The notes under the pieces are model-generated. The model was not told where the DNA came from and ran no database searches. It saw nothing but the letters and a program-made list of their open reading frames with translations. Position numbers and translations under genes: made by a program. This document shows positions 34,502-48,222 of a stretch of 64,000 nt of DNA, piece by piece (position 1 is the first letter of the stretch; each line of letters starts with the position of its first letter). Location of the stretch: assembly GCA_028023455.1 (NCBI GenBank), contig JAQFVV010006310.1, positions 4,094,001 through 4,158,000 on the forward strand, in the 5' to 3' direction. This DNA is from Epiperipatus broadwayi. Taxonomy: Eukaryota > Onychophora > Udeonychophora > Euonychophora > Peripatidae.

Positions 34502-35836
34502 TTTTATATATATATAAAGTCTTTTCTTTGTTTAGAAATATTTAATTATGAAGATTAAATCAATCTTGTTTTGAATTTCAGCAATCTTTGATTTTTTAAG
34601 CAAGATAATTACACCAGAATATATATATATAAATTTTATGCCAATACTATACTATCTATCATCATAGACTGCATGCATTTTAATGTATATTGATTATAAA
34701 TCAAAATAATTAAAAATGTGTGCTTAATGTAAGTGTAGAAATTAAACTTAATTTATTTTTTGTTCAACAGTTAAAATTCTTTATTAATATAATCTTATTT
34801 ATTTCTTCTTCTTCAACACCATTATTTGATGCTAATATTTCATTAAATTTTTTAAAATATTCTTTTATACATATAGACTTAAATTTTTATAAATTTTGAA
34901 TGCTCATTTATTAATAGACCTTTCTTATACAAGCAAATGATAGCATTTATACGTGACCCCATTTCAAATAGTGATTAGCCAGTATATATTTATCTTAAGC
35001 TTGTTGCATATTTTCCTTTTTACTCTTTTTAAAATCTTGTTTCACAGAAAGATTGCATTGTTTTTTTTACTGCCTACTACTTGATCCTTATATGTATATA
35101 TGTTGAATTAAATATTTCCATGAAATATTATAAACAAGAAAAGAAATGAGATTATATCTATGTAAACAGAGATAACTTTTTGCTTTTGATATTGCTAAGA
35201 AATTATAAGTTACTAGTAATTGACAATATATATATATATATGTAAAAAGTGTTTACACTTTTTATTGGTCACTGTCTCTATCATCTGATTGTGATTTTTA
35301 AATAAAATAGAATAGAGATGTTCATATTTTTAAAAATATATATTTACACATTTTATATATATATATTTATATATTCTTACTGTTATACTATACAATATTT
35401 TTGTGATAAGCACAGGTTTTGCTTTTGTGATATATATACATTTATTTATTTATTCATGCTCATTGAAATTTTTAATCATATAATTCCAACATTTAGATTA
35501 TCCGGTTATCCTTAGAGAGTTTTTTATAATATACAATCATCTTCTGTCACATCTATATTTCCTATATCTATGATTTTTTAAAATGAATTTTAAAATAAAT
35601 ATTAGATGAAAACAAAACTATTAAAAGAAAAAATAATTTTAATGTTTTAGTTTATTGTGAAACTATTACATGCTGTGACACAACAGTTGATACAATCTGT
35701 TTCAGAAAATAGCTTGAATACTGCAATTAAGTTTTATTATTTTCTTGAAAAAATGATATTTTAATGAATAATTTTTAAACATATTTGTACTAAATAGCCA
35801 GAAAAAAAACACCTTTAGCTAATTTACTCATATATA

Positions 35837-36120
35837 TATATAAAATACATATTTTGCGGGTTCATCCGTGTTAAAAACTTTTAATACCAATACACTGACG
35901 TTTCGACTTGGTCACACAAGCCATCCACAGAGTTATAAAAAGGTAGCTATTGGTGGGATTTTTAATGTTTTATTCAAACCAGTGATTGTAGCGCCTCTAC
36001 AACCGTCTTTCTACCTTTTTATAACTCTGTGGATGGCTTGTGTGACCAAGTCGAAACGTCAGTGTATTGGTATTAAAAGTTTTTAACACGGATGAACCCG
36101 CAAAATATGTATTTTATATA
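35837..36120. mobile_element. Inverted-repeat element with 110-bp arms and hammerhead-like segments
   Basis: The arms 35,837-35,946 and 36,011-36,120 are essentially perfect inverted copies around a 64-bp spacer. Each arm includes CAAGTCGAAACGTCAGTG and GTGGATGGCTTGTGTGAC. An ORF of 72 codons across it (35,868-36,086) is a by-product of the palindrome. Near-identity of the arms indicates a recent origin or gene conversion. Confidence 0.9.
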
Positions 36121-39100
36121 TTTAACCCGTGCAAATCTTCGTTTTAACATATATATATAAACTTCTTATATGTCATTCACATATGTTTGACAATTGCATT
36201 ATATGCAATCTGGGTGATTTTCACAGATATTATAAATGTGGTGCATCAATCAGTAAAATTTCCATAATTTTTATAAATTTCTAGCATTCAATAATTATTT
36301 TAATCTTAGCTGTTATACTTTGATGTCAGCTGTAATCAATAATCAGAATGAAATAAAGTACTTTTCATTTGCTAAATGTTGTATATTTTTATATAAAAAT
36401 AGAAACACCTACTTACCTGCCTGCCTATCTATCTATATATCTAATATGGAGAAAATGCACTTCTACACTTGCTTAATATCAACTAAGTATATTTTTTCAT
36501 CTTTTTACACATTTTACTTAACAGCTTTTCCTATTTTTATTAACAATATTATCTTTTTTTTTACTGCTGCATAATCTTTTTACATGTTTTATAAAACAGC
36601 TTTTCCTTGGATATACCTAAAAATTCATAATTGATTCATAATCCACACTATAGTCAAATATCAGGAAAACAATGAGTAAAAAGCAATTTTTAAGAAAATA
36701 TAATTGAATGCCAAAATGTCTTTAAAAATGCAACTAGTAGAACAAACAAAGTGTTTGATTTTTTTTTTATACCTATTCAACATAATCTATGAATAAACAA
36801 ATTAAAGTGAAAGGTATTTTGGCTTCTAAAAAATTATTGAATAAATAATCTAAGTAAAAAAAAAATTAAATTTTTTCCCTTAAATAAATCCTGGTAGAAT
36901 CCCTAATTGCCAAACTATATAAAGTATATATATAATATTACTTAATTATTAATAAGATTTAAAAATTAAATAATAAAATAGTTTAAATATTTTATTATTG
37001 AATAAAAACAAGGTAAGCTATTTTTGCTAATAAAAAATGTAAACAAATTAGGTGGGTTCTGAATTAAAAGTAACTAATGGTTTTTAATCAAATAACTATT
37101 TTTAACAAGCTGGTGCTAATGAAATAAAAAAATTAGATCAGCCATGTTATTTAAAATTAACCTAATTTGGCGATCCTAATGAAATGTAAAAGTTACATCA
37201 ATAAACAATGTAAGTATGAAAATTTAAAATATCATATTGCATATATAATAATTTATAGTTGTTAATAATGGAATAGCATACATGTAAAAAATTGAATAAT
37301 AGTGCAAATATTTTATAATTGAAGCATTATAACTTTAATAGAAAATGTGAATAAATTTATGCATGAGAGATTTTGGATGGATTTTTAAACAGACAAGAAT
37401 TATTTTAAACTATTTTTAACAAATTATTGACATGCTGGCTAAAGTTGATCTAAATATTGGTAAAGAAGTCTAAGAGTTATGTTAGCTTCTACAACTATTG
37501 TACTTCAGAAAGGATAAACAGGCCAAATTCTCTTTTCTCCTCATTATGCTGGACAGAGCTTGGAGGCAAGGCATCCAGATAATTATACTATGACTACAGA
37601 CAATGTTTTAATAATCAAGTAGGTAAACTTCTAATAGAATTACTTATATAATATTAGAACCAGCCTGAGAAGAGGAAAGGAATGGTGCAATGCTTTCCTG
37701 GGTATGTGAGGTTATTTTTAAATATGATAAAAACACTTGGATATTAAAAAAATTATCTTATTTGCAGATATTTCCTATGTCTACTAGCAATTTCATAGGA
37801 CTGTCTAAAAAATATGAAAACTTTTGAAAGAAAAAATTAAAAATTTCAAATTCAATAAATATTTTTGGTTTAAGGTATTATTTAATTGTTTCAATAATTA
37901 TTTTTTTAAACATCAAATTTTTTTAATTTTCACATGTGTTTTAATCTTCGGGTTTATTTTATAGAAATAAACATGTACCAAACATGTTGAATGACTAAAG
38001 CTATTCTTGCAAATGTGCTGGGTAAAATATTTTCTAATTTATAAATTTTAGCTCATAGAATGGGGGAAGAGGCACTAAAATTTACCCTGCACAAATGCAC
38101 CTCTTATCCATGGGTGGCACTGATTACATACATTTGGTCTATAATAATTTGAAAAGATACATCTATTGAAAGGCAAACATCAGGTGTGTTTATTACACTG
38201 AAAAACATAAACTACCCAATTCTCTGGTTACTCTTTTATTGAGTAATTCTATTATATTTCCTCTATTGTTACCATTTGTTTTTTTAATTGTAACATTTGC
38301 AAATAATAATGCTGAGAAAGAAAAAAAAAGAAACATTATAACAGTGTAAAAAATAAAAAATTCCTTATAAAATAATACATAAAAAAAAAAAGAAATTAAG
38401 ATTATTAAAAATAGAACTTTAAAATTAATGGCTAAAGATAATAATAAAAATAAAAAGAGAAATGAAAATAACTGTTTTCAAAACTGTTATATGTAAAATA
38501 CAAAAACAATTTAATAAATCAATACATAAATAAGTACCCCCCTCCCTTATAAATATGGCCCATTAATTCTAATATGTAAATAAATCTCCACATAATTTGT
38601 CTTTATATATTTTGTTTTATTTTATGAAACAAATTTATTTTCCATATTCATATATAACAATACATTATTTTACATTTTCAACAGATAAAGAAATAAACTT
38701 TAAAAATATCTATGGATATTCACTATTATTAGACTAAGACCAGTATTATTTTTCTATAACTCTATCTGAAATAGATGAATTTCGAAAAGATATTAGATAA
38801 TATGAAAAAAAATTAGGCTATGGGAAAAAATCTTTAAAATGACTATAGTAGATGAGTGAAATGAATCATAAAATAACACAGATTTAAAAAGAAAAAATAC
38901 ATGGAGAATCGTTTATATATTAATAAAATACAAAAACTAATTAAAATACAAGATAAAATCTGCTGCTGCCAATGCATGTTGGAAAAATTAAAATAGCAAA
39001 TTGAGGTGATAATAGAACAATATATTTTTGAATAAATATATTAGCACTTGATTTAAAAGTTTTTTATTTTAAATCAATGTTAAAAATCGAATAGCTGACA

Positions 39101-39310
39101 ATAAACATGAATTATGTTTGATATTAAAATTATTTCATGTTAATAAATAAGCATATGGAACGTTATCTCTATCAGATATTAAAAAAACCCAATTAAAGAC
39201 CAAATATTTAAGCAATGAGGAAAAAAAAAGCCAGTTTTAAACTTAATATTTTAATACTGAACAAAGCAAGAAAAAAAATTATACAATAAATACACAAAAA
39301 CATCACGTAC
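36121..39310. other. AT-rich spacer without identified features
   Basis: Very AT-rich. Slightly GC-richer patches at 37,480-37,720 and 38,040-38,130 are unassigned and have no long frame. Confidence 0.5.
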
Positions 39311-39509
39311 CTGAAACCTTAGTTTGAGCGCCAAGTGGACTTTGAGCAACATATGTCTGTTTGGGTGATCCTAGCTGACCTCTGCTTTGTAAAAGAAGAT
39401 GCTTTTCGGGTATTTTTTCTGTTTCTTTCAGGGACTGTTGCAAATTATCCCTATAGTAATTATTTTTACTAGTGCCCATCTTAGCTATAACTCGCTTCAC
39501 CATGAGATT
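39311..39509 (-). CDS. Probable internal coding exon, minus strand (unrecognised protein)
   Basis: On the minus strand a run of T's ending TTTTTTTTTTAG is followed by 199 bp open in one frame, ending TTTCAG|GTACGTG. Both splice sites fit the consensus well. The peptide begins NLMVKRVIAKMGTSKNNYYR, is rich in Gln, Ser and Lys in the middle (SLKETEKIPEKH), and ends QSPLGAQTKVS. It starts in phase 0 and ends in phase 1. It is rich in polar residues and likely disordered or a linker. Base composition and CpG content stand out against the flanks. I do not recognise the protein, and a start at the internal Met (39,503) is not needed. It is the best evidence for a host gene in the window. Confidence 0.6.
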
Positions 39510-39540
39510 CTAAAAAAAAAAAAATATCCTAGTATTACTT

Positions 39541-39600
39541 TATATCCATCTATCCATCCATTTATCTATCTATCCATCCTTCTATCTATATATTCAAAGT
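39541..39600 (+). repeat. TATC/CATC microsatellite
   Basis: CATCTATCCATCCATTTATC and CTATCTATCCATCCTTC units over about 60 bp, directly next to the acceptor side of the minus-strand exon. Confidence 0.8.
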
Positions 39601-40081
39601 GTATAGATAAGTGCATATGTAAATATTTATTTAATCTTTCAATAGGACTTGTAGGAAATGGTTATGAAACAATTTAATTTGGATACATAAATAATTCTTT
39701 AAAAGTAGGATAATTTTAGTTTAATAAAATTATATTTTTCATTGAAAATCACTATTCTATTTTTACTTTTTAAAAATCCTTTAATGATTAAATAATAATA
39801 ATTTAAATAATACAATGTCAATTATAATCAAAAAATATATTAAATTACTGGATACTTTTTATCGTAATTAAATTACAGAAGTTTTAATAATAAGTATTAA
39901 TGTATAGCTAAATTTTTTTTTTTTTTAAAAAACCTTTATTATTTTTTTAAAAGTATTTTCAGAAGAAATGAATAATGACATCATTCAAATAGATACACAG
40001 TGCAAAATGTTTAAACTATGTCTGCTATAGACAAAATACCATTTTGAGATACGTAAATAAATTAACAACAAGTGGTATGTA
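39601..40081. other. AT-rich spacer
   Basis: Nothing recognisable between the microsatellite and the hAT-like element. Confidence 0.5.
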
Positions 40082-40089
40082 ATCTACAT

Positions 40090-40403
40090 CAATGGTGCGC
40101 AAACTGTCGGTCGCGACCCCTCAGGAGATCGCTAAGAAACTCTTAAGTTTTGGATTGGTTTTATAGATCGTTATTTATTTTTTTATAAGTGTACGACCCA
40201 AATTTCACTTCAAATTCCATGTGCGTAATACTAAAATATTAGAAAATATAAATGTATATATTAATTAAAACTAATATCACTTTATTATGAATATCTTTAC
40301 ATACTCCTACTTATAATTTAGGCATGTAAAAACAAAGAATGGATCGCATCAAATTTTCATCTGAAGAAGAGGGTCACAAGTGTAAAAAGGTTGCGCACCA
40401 ATG
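40090..40403. mobile_element. Non-autonomous hAT-like transposon
   Basis: The left end CAATGGTGCGCAAACTGTCG and the right end AGGTTGCGCACCAATG are imperfect inverted repeats of the CAGTGGTGCGCAAAC type common in animal hAT elements. Flanking octamers ATCTACAT (40,082-40,089) and ATCTGCAC (40,404-40,411) match at six of eight positions, as a decayed 8-bp target duplication. The 314-bp interior has no transposase. Confidence 0.8.
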
Positions 40404-40719
40404 ATCTGCACCAATAAACTAAACGTGTGAATTATGCACCTGCGATATATGTATACTTATAAACGAAATATATTATTACAAATATATAACATTATTTTCA
40501 ACCATTATAGATTCACTAAGATGAAGGTTTCACCAAATTTAATCTAGTTTCTTCGATCTTTAACCCCTCTTTTTCACAACACACACCATTCTTATTTTAT
40601 CCATAAATCTCACATGTAGGTCTTTTACAAGCTTTTAGGATTCCGTTTAAAAGTTCAACTGCCCATTGATTATCATCTTTTCTATCAACATGTCCTTTTT
40701 AATTCTATTTCAGTTTCTT

Positions 40720-40860
40720 AATTCTTTCAATGATTAAAACAGGCAAAACTTTCCATACAGTAGTGCCACTCAGTGCCAACCAGACTTTTGCCTGTTTTAA
40801 TAACAGTAATGTGCTAGCATAAAAAATAGTGATCATGTGATGTTTAGTGGTTCTTTCAAT
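40720..40860 (-). repeat. Family F fragment with internal inverted repeat
   Basis: AAAACAGGCAAAACTTTCCA and the inverse TTTTGCCTGTTTTAATAAC enclose CAGTAGTGCCACTCAGTGCC. The following GTGATCATGTGATG corresponds to the outer end of the family F unit at 61,835-61,985 and 9,384-9,870. It lies beside the truncated 3' end of the RTE element. Confidence 0.55.
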
Positions 40861-40989
40861 GATGTTAATAATGTTTGTTTTCTTGTCCAAGTATTTTGCT
40901 TTAGGTACATTATGTGCCACACATAACATCTCTCTCTCTCTCCATACTTCAATGAAAGGTGTGAAGTAAGTACTGTTCTTCTGTTAAGT

Positions 40990-43900
40990 ATTAAAACCTC
41001 AGATTCTTAAGTGACAAATAAAAAATGTTTTAAAAATCTTTCTTTTCAAATATGTAGATATATTTCTTTTTAATATCAAATTATTTCTAACAAAAACATT
41101 TCATCCAAGTTAAATTTTGTGATTAATTTCATCCATTATGCTTCCATCTGTGTTAATAATCAGACCAAAATATTTGTAGTGGTTAACTTCTAAATCACAA
41201 CTATCAATCTTTATTTTTTTCTCTTCTGAAAAAATCCATTGAACATTACTTTAGTCTTTCTAGTATTAATCTTTAGTCTTACCTTCTAATGTGTATGGGA
41301 ACAGGCTATAATCTTGCAGCCATATATTAACAAAGTAACTTCAATTGACACATATACAAAAGGTTTAATAAATAAGTAATAAATTTATTTATTCTGAATA
41401 ATATATATTAATAACTAGGATTAGTAGTTCAACTGGCGACTGACTAGTTGAAAGCCATAACAATATTGATCCGAATCAGTTCATATCTCTGTAGATAGAT
41501 AAATAAATAAATAGAAAACTAGTTAGAGCTCATCTCCAATTCCATGGATTACTAAAGTCTTTATTTCAATAATTAATGTTTCTTTTAACTCCATAATTTC
41601 AGCAATTCAAGTAAGCATCTTACTGACCACATACATCTCTGAGTCAGTTCTAATTACTACTACTGCTTTCTCATACTGCTGACTTCATTAAAAATTCTGC
41701 AGGCATTTCATCAACTTTTCTAATTTGCAGGTATTCTAATTCCTTTCTCTGCATAAAATTTATTTCTAGAATGATTCAACATTGTCTGTATTAACCGGCT
41801 TGTATATACACACACGTGTATATGAATAACTTTATTTTAAAAAATACATACACATCATTCAATACACATCACTTTCTTATATTCACCTGATAACTCTTAC
41901 AATATTTCTTGAAGTTTTGAAACATTATTTGCAAAAATGTCCACACCATCTACAAAATCTAGATGACTTAAATAATCTCAGTTTACTTTTGCTCTGTTAC
42001 CTTATCATTTTAATTCTCAAAATACTTCTTGCAAAATTGCTGTAAAAGTATTGGAAATACAGAACCATATTGTTGCATATCTTTCTCAATATAAATCTTT
42101 TTAGTATCACTATATAATATAATCTTTGATATTACATTTTGATAAATATTTGTTATAGTATGGTGATATTCTGAGTCTATATATTAAATCACCATAGAAA
42201 TGTTTATAGAATAAAATGTCTTTTCATATTCTACAAATATAAAACATAATGACAATTCATAATCACTGGCTTTTTCCTATAACTTCTCTCTTAGCTGTGA
42301 TTCATTATGCTTAAACCACTTTGAATTCCCACTTGTTCTTTTAATTGGTTAAATTTCAAAGTTCATTGTAGATGAGTTACAATTTCCTTGGTAAATATTT
42401 TGTGTAGAATTGACAGAAAAGTGATAGATCTGTAGTATCTAATACCTTCTTTATCACCTTCCTTAAATATCAATATTACTACTGCTGTCTTCCAATAATT
42501 TGGTATATCTTTATTATTTGGACTTTGGCATATAACTTTTGTGAACAATTTTTCAATTTTTTTTACATACTTCATTCAAGATATAATTCCATCATTTTTC
42601 ATAGCTTTTCATAGATTTAATTACGTTTTACTTCTTCATTTAAAATGCCGGACAATTCAGGAGATGTAATGATTGTAAAACTTTGTTTTATTTTTTTGCA
42701 CTTTATTACTTTATAATTTTTTTTATAGAACTCTTCCATATATTTTGTGATGTATTTCTTTTTGATAACAATTCCAAAAATAATTTACTTTCTAACACCA
42801 AGATTTATACTTTTGAGTCTTTTATTCTCTGCTATAGCTTTCCTTGTCAATTCACAATTATATTTTATTGTATCATAATGATTAACTCTTTTGTTCCATT
42901 GTATAAAACTTTAGATATTCAATTCTTATTAATGGATCATTTTTAATATTTTTTATATTTCTTTTTTTCTTTAAATATTATCTTTGCTCATAAAAATTTA
43001 CTCATAAATTGCTGCTTCTTTTGTACCAGCTATCTGTCTTGCAGTTCTTAATAGTGTATCAGTTATTTTCTTACTGATTTAATTATTTATTATTAATAAA
43101 ATTATTGTCAGAAAACCCAGTCATAATTATCTTTTTGTTTTTAGTGAACCCACGAATATAATTATATGTATCTATACACACTTCTAAGAGAATTCTATGC
43201 TTCAGTAACATGATTATTCTAAAAGCCCCAACTTAGCAATTTTAACATTTAATAATTGTTGAAATTTACCAGAATAATTGGTAAATATTTCTAAAGTACA
43301 AAATATCTATGAATATAGATCTATTTTGTAATACAATTATCATTCTAAATTTGGAGCATATTAATCTATGATCTGTCTAATGATTTGAATTTATAAATGT
43401 TTATTCTCTTATATTCTGATTCCTAACTATAATGTAATCTATTAAATATCATTATTTTGAGTGAAGATACATCTTTATGACTACTTTTTCTGCCTAAACA
43501 AAGTGTTTTGGTAGTCAATACATGTGTTATTCAAAAATTCAGCAACAGCAATTCATTTGAGTTTATAGCAATATTACCAATATTTTCACCAACTTTTGGT
43601 CAAAGCCTACTATTTGTAGCAGTATGTTCATTAAAATCTCCCTCCCCCCAAAAAAATTTGGCCTTTAAATGATATTGATATAATAATGCCCTCCAGTAAG
43701 AAATAAGACTTTTTCTAAATCCTCTGATTCTACAGTTGAAGCATATAACACTAATAAAATAATCAATGTTACCATTGTGCAAGCCAAATTTTAACACCAT
43801 TGACATTTGACTGATACATCAAGTAATTCCAAGAATAAATGTACTAAATTAAACTTTATAGCCAATCCACATTGTGCATTCTTATCTCATAGTAGATCTG

Positions 43901-44300
43901 TGATTCTAAACAAACTTGTATTCATCTACCTATTCTATAAACTTTTCATCCTCTGCAAGACAAATTTCACTAAAAACAGCTATACAATTCTTAAATCTTG
44001 ACAGCTTCTTATCTACCAATGTTATACTCTATTTTGATACTGAATAGTTTCTATCAAGTAAAATTTGCATATTCCATGTATCTATATTTAGAAACAAAAA
44101 TTAGGATTTATAGTACATATATATCACAGTCTCATCCTTTACTACTATTACTGATAATATTATATTTTTATTACTTTACTGATATTATTTTTGTTGCTTT
44201 AATGAATAATCCACCAAGCATAGTAAAAGATACAGGTTGTTTTTAGACCATATTTTCTAAGTCTCTTTCACTTCTGTGGTAGGTATGGATATCTCTAAAT
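40990..44300 (-). mobile_element. Degraded RTE-type non-LTR retrotransposon, minus strand
   Basis: Endonuclease and RT remnants can be followed in order on the minus strand. TWNMQ near 44,080 marks the start of an apurinic-type endonuclease, and GDFNEHTA near 43,640 is its GDFN block. WKTAVVILIFKEGDKEG, YRSITFLSILHKIFTKEI (42,363-42,575) and LKEQVGIQSG (about 42,330) follow as RT blocks. NHYKYFGLIINTDGSIMDEI (about 41,130-41,190) lies after the RT. Stops and frameshifts are everywhere. The end near 40,990 is truncated before the 3' tail seen in the sister copy at 56,680-57,281. The 5' limit is uncertain. An intact element would encode its own nicking endonuclease and RT. Confidence 0.75.
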
Positions 44301-47300
44301 AGAGTTGCCTAAACAATCTTTATCCCAGATAAAATTCTGGTCTTAAATCCATTTATAATCTGATTCATTATTGATTGGATTCCCTTAAGTAAAGATCATA
44401 AGTAAAAAATTTTAGCTTATTTAACATGTCATTATTATTGCTTTTTTAATTTTTGAAGACTTGAGTTAAAAACAAATGGAAAAGAAAATTGGTATCAGAA
44501 ATGCTATTCATGTAGTTAAAGAATGGAAATGTGATTGCTCATCCATGATTAATATAAGGAGATGACTGATGGCAAAAAAGATTCACGATGACTAAGCCCA
44601 ATACTAACTTAAGTGAGTGAAAAAGGAGACAAGAGAAACTGAAATGAGTATTTGTAAGAGAAACAGTATCTTGTTTTTGATGACCTAATACCTATTTTAC
44701 AAGGTAACAGAAAATAGTCTTGATTGGGCACTATTTGTTATTCACAATTAACTCTCATATCTGAAAGTCATTTCACTATCAACCACTTGTGCAACCCATT
44801 AGCTGGAGCACAGCATGTGACAGTGAAACAAAGTTTAATTATAATATGCCATCAATACTTTCTATATTTAAACAAATCCTATAGTTACAGCTTAAATGAT
44901 ATGTTAAAATTGCCAAATGCTATAAAATATAGAAATTAACTATCATTTGAAAATACAATATAGTACTTTAGATCACAATTAGGATTTAACTTAAAAATAG
45001 TCACTAACAAATAAAAGGCTATATTTAAGTAAGTAATAATTTAAGAAGAAAATATCTTGCCTATAAAAATTTATAATAAAAGTTTATACAAGAGATATAA
45101 ACTTCTGATTAGTGAGGGATACTAAAATAAAATGTTAATTTCAGTAACATAAGACAAAAATTATCCATGTAAATTTCTTTTTTTTAAAAAAAGACTCACT
45201 TATATAATGAAAATCGTTGAAACTTTAAAAAATATTATCAAATATCATGATCAATTACAGTTTTTAGAAATCTAATAAAAGAACATCCTTAATAATATTA
45301 AGAAACCCTCTAAGATTTAAAGATACAAATGCTAAGACAAAATCACAGAAAAAAAAGATAAAACATTTAATTAACAGATTCTTTTAAAAATGAGAAATAA
45401 AAACCTCAAAATTTTGTGTTTTTTATTATTCAAAATTTATTGTTATTGATATTATTTTTTCCCATTAAATTTCAATTTCTTCACATACTTAACACAAATA
45501 CTTTATTTATGTTTGAAATAAATAAATAAAATAATTTAGATGCAATGCCATAAGTTTAATGTAATTCAATCCCTATTAAATACTGACATTTTTAATATTG
45601 AAATGTTGGCACAATTCTGTACATCAATCAGTCATGATGAAAAATACAATGTTCCTTAAATAAATACATTTAAAAAAAATTATACTACAGAATTATTCAT
45701 TATTTAATAATATAATAATTTATAAATATAAAACCTATAATATTACAAATTACTTAAGAAGTATTTTAATTTAAAATTTAAATATAAATAAAATTGGTAT
45801 AGACATTGGTAATATATTATAAATATATAATTAAATATAATTATACACACAACTTTTCACTTCTTTTTCTTTTTAATTAACGAAAAAAAATCAGATTTAC
45901 ATTAAATTGCTTTAATCATCGTAGTCTTTTAATATTTATAAAAAAAAATATTTTGTTTAAATTTATTATGATAGAATAGTTTTATATATATATATATTGT
46001 GAATATTAGAGCTCTAGAAGAAAACTTGGACACATGAAACTATCAACTATTTTTGGAAGTATAGAATAATAAAGCATTACATTTGCATTGTGTAATGTGC
46101 CTAGAAGATTTGTTATTATTGTTTGTTTACATTAGAATAATCTCTTATTATTTTTATTTATACAATGTTTGGTAATTTTCTCATCCCTGGTGTTCGCCGC
46201 GAGATGGCGTTGATGCTAATCAAAAACATATACATATAACGATTATTTCAGATCATCTGGTACTTTTAAAATTTGATTTTTGTATTGGAAAAATGAAGTT
46301 TCAACTAGTAGATGCCTTATAAATACATTTTTAAATGAATTGATAATTATAACAGGGCAAAAAAAAAAAAAATGACAATATTCACTCACTCATATAGTAA
46401 TTCCCAAATGCAAAATTTGCAGAAATTTGTTGCTTCATTTATACTCTATGCACTATAGTTCACAAAATACAATTTTCTCTACAATGATAACAGTTGAAGT
46501 CATCTAAACAATTTCAAAGATAAACTAGAAACAATCAGAATAAAATAAAAAAAATCTCTCCACCAGATATTTATGCAACACCTTGATCCCTAATAAAGCA
46601 GACATTCCATTTGTAATGAGCATTTCTTGTCAAGGTTAGTTCTGATTACATTTTTGATATTTTCCTGAAGCAGCTCTGAGTTGAGAGCCATGTAAAAATA
46701 ATTTTTAATATCTATAACAATATTTGGATTTTAATGCATTTTTAAATGATGAAATAATTAGAATAATTAGCAGAGATAAAGAGTTACTATTTGTAATAAC
46801 AAATTATGACAACTATTTTTTTCCTTTATGTTATAAACAGTAACTAAAAGAACATTATGATTAGAAATAATGAGAACTTTAAAGTTAAAGACAATAACTA
46901 TGTGAACACTAATAAGAAACATAGATAATAAAGTATTGCTTTTAAAAAATATAGATATATCCTATATTTGTAATTATTAATCAATTTAACAAGATCTCAT
47001 ATAATTAGTTTATGTTCTAATTAAGTTTCTTTACAGAACTATAACAGAGCAATAAAAATCTTTGTAAATAAAAAAAGGTCAAATTTATTGAAGTAATTAA
47101 CAAGATGTTTTGATTTTTGCACTAACACATATACTAACTTTTTTTTAATGCATTTAACTGAAAATATTATAATAATCTTAGATTTCATTAAAAATAAAAT
47201 ATTTTATGTTCCACAAAGCTAATATACCATAAAAAAAACAATAAGCTGAGAAAATATAATTATTATAAAATAATAAAGAATTTAAATAAAGTTATTAATT

Positions 47301-47706
47301 TTAAATTAATTCATAAATTATTCACTTTGATATGTAAATTTTAAAATGGATTTTTTTTGTAATAATTTTAAATTCTACATAAAATTAAAATGGCACAACA
47401 TTCTGTATATTACTAATTTTTATTAATCATAGTGTAATTTTCACTACATCATTTTCATATGACATACTGAATTTATTTCTAGCAACTTCTTTTTGAAAAA
47501 AAAAAGAGAATGCCTTACTTTAAATCCAAAATAATAATAAAAAATCAACCATTTAGGAAAATCCTCCTTTCCTAACAAAATAAATAATAAATTATGTAAT
47601 AATTTATTTTCAAATATTTATTTAACAATTATAACATTGATATATTATAAATTGGAAGAACAAATATACATTACAAACTGCATTTTGGATAATTTATTTA
47701 TAAGAG
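44301..47706. other. AT-rich spacer without identified features
   Basis: A brief CpG-rich patch GGTGTTCGCCGCGAGATGGC at 46,190-46,210 stands alone and is unassigned. ORFs at 43,998-44,246 and 44,724-44,939 have no motif. Confidence 0.5.
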
Positions 47707-48222
47707 CAGCTTGTTAGAGTTATTAGCTCACTCTTTGTTTTAGTTTATAATTACAAGCTTATCAAATTAAGTCACGTGGTATATGACTTTATTTTATTTA
47801 CTATTATAGTTTTGCTTTCAAGTCTTAAGCAATGCTATATTGCTAAGGGTATTAATATATTGTATGGCTGAAGATTTCTCAGCCCCATATAGTTATTTAA
47901 GTTAGACAGCTGGATTTGAAGATATGTAGATGTCTGAAATTTTCTACTTAAAAATTAACTATCAGACAAGTGCTGGCTTTGAGTTGGTAATTTGGATCTA
48001 GGGTCTGAAATATCCTAATGCTTCATCTAGGAAAGTCAATAGCTAGAAACCGGTCTGAGGCTAGGGGTAATTTCTAGATAGAGATTTTAAATGTTTTCTC
48101 TTGCTGGCATTTATCAATAAAACTTGTTAGAGCTATTATCACACTCTTTATTCTAGTTTATAATTACAAGCGTATCAAATTAAATCATATAGTGTATGAC
48201 TATTTTATTTACTATCACATAT
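47707..48222 (+). repeat. Pair of about 104-bp direct repeats, 413 bp apart
   Basis: 47,707-47,810 and 48,120-48,222 share CTTGTTAGAG, TAGTTTATAATTACAAGC, TATCAAATTAA and a TATGACT...TTTATTTACTAT end with about 15% differences. The interior includes AGCTAGAAACCGGTCTGAGG, reminiscent of family F. It may be a tandem duplication or the flanks of an element; no LTR-type TG...CA ends are seen. Confidence 0.6.

Noticed and set aside
35868-36086. 72-codon plus-strand ORF
   Set aside because: It spans the two arms and loop of a perfect inverted repeat, and open reading follows from the palindrome rather than from coding.
47707-48222. LTR retrotransposon or solo LTR pair
   Set aside because: The direct repeats lack TG...CA ends, a primer-binding site and a polypurine tract, and the interior is only about 310 bp.
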